From Dehalococcoidia bacterium UBA2777 (lineage in GTDB: Bacteria; Chloroflexota; Dehalococcoidia; UBA2247; UBA2777), in contig DEIJ01000119.1 of assembly GCA_002352365.1 (NCBI GenBank), forward strand, positions 1,918 through 8,494: 6,577 bases of DNA. Reading direction: 5' to 3'. Position numbers and translations under genes: made by a program. The stretch's first letter is position 1. The number at the start of each line of letters is the position of its first letter. The notes beneath the pieces are model-generated. The model had not been told where the DNA came from, did not search any database, and worked only from the letters and a program-made list of their open reading frames with translations. Shown one piece after another: positions 6,285 through 6,577 of this stretch.

Positions 6285-6577
6285 TTAGAACTGCTTCAGA
6301 AACCTTAAATCGTTGCCATAGAAGAGGCGGATATCATCGATGCCAAACTTTAGCATAGGGATGCGCTCCACCCCCAGCCCAAAAGCAAATCCAGTGAAAA
6401 TATCGGGGTCATAGTCCACACGGCGCAGCACTTCGGGGTGTACCATTCCACCACCCAAGATTTCAATCCAGCCAGTATTACCACATAAGCGGCAGCCAGC
6501 ACCTTCACACACCAAGCAGTCAACCGCCATTTCCACCCCCGGCTCAACGAAAGGGAAGTAATCGCAACGGAATCTGG
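6285..6577 (-). CDS. pheS: Phenylalanyl-tRNA synthetase alpha subunit, C-terminal part (5' end beyond window)
   Basis: The last 96 residues of the catalytic alpha chain of PheRS, which forms phenylalanyl-adenylate and transfers Phe to tRNA. The frame opens at the window edge with RFRCDYFPFVEPGVEM, part of class II motif 2 and the following strand. It continues with a four-cysteine segment CLVCEGAGCRLCGNTGW, common in bacterial PheS and possibly metal-binding. It then shows WIEILGGGMVHPEVL, class II motif 3 GFAFGLGVERIPML, and the conserved end GIDDIRLFYGNDLRFLKQF. The GTG at 6536 is internal and not a start; homologous residues continue upstream. The C-terminus is complete. pheT follows after 24 bp, the usual pheST order. 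Confidence 0.96.
   Translation of the reverse strand, partial: RFRCDYFPFVEPGVEMAVDCLVCEGAGCRLCGNTGWIEILGGGMVHPEVLRRVDYDPDIFTGFAFGLGVERIPMLKFGIDDIRLFYGNDLRFLKQF

Noticed and set aside
6285..6536. Independent small gene starting at GTG 6536
   Set aside because: The frame continues upstream to the window edge with PheS motif-2 residues, so it is the tail of pheS and not a separate gene.

Overview
This window reads as chromosomal DNA from an anaerobic bacterium. The evidence is a pair of radical-SAM enzymes of the siroheme-dependent (alternative) heme pathway next to a bacterial-type phenylalanyl-tRNA synthetase operon of moderate GC. The style of the PheT, AhbC and AhbD proteins would fit an uncultured Chloroflexota/Dehalococcoidia-like lineage, but that is an impression and not a placement. 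No transposase, phage gene, rRNA, tRNA or CRISPR array is visible.

Layout. (i) 1-2219, minus strand: ahbC (complete) followed after 3 bp by ahbD (3' end cut by the window edge). Together they should convert 12,18-didecarboxysiroheme to Fe-coproporphyrin III and then to heme b. (ii) 2220-2439: a 220-bp AT-rich divergent intergenic region with several TATAAT-type elements and a 9-bp inverted repeat, probably carrying back-to-back promoters. (iii) 2440-2889, plus strand: a small GNAT acetyltransferase with a strong Shine-Dalgarno sequence. (iv) 2886-6577, minus strand: the 3' end of pheS, complete pheT, and a FabK/nitronate-monooxygenase-type flavoprotein, spaced 24 and 21 bp apart and probably one transcript. 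The flavoprotein gene and the GNAT gene converge and share a TTAA in which both stop codons overlap.

The least ordinary feature is in ahbD: two perfect tandem hairpins (12-bp and 18-bp arms, same core and same TTC loop) lie inside the gene in frame. They encode about 26 residues in a variable stretch just before the SPASM cysteine cluster. This resembles a protein-tolerated palindromic repeat insertion, as known from Rickettsia palindromic elements. A smaller perfect palindrome encodes SPFKGEG in pheT, and an 11-bp hairpin lies in the flavoprotein gene. The remaining genes are conventional, and I see no convincing new multi-gene system here.
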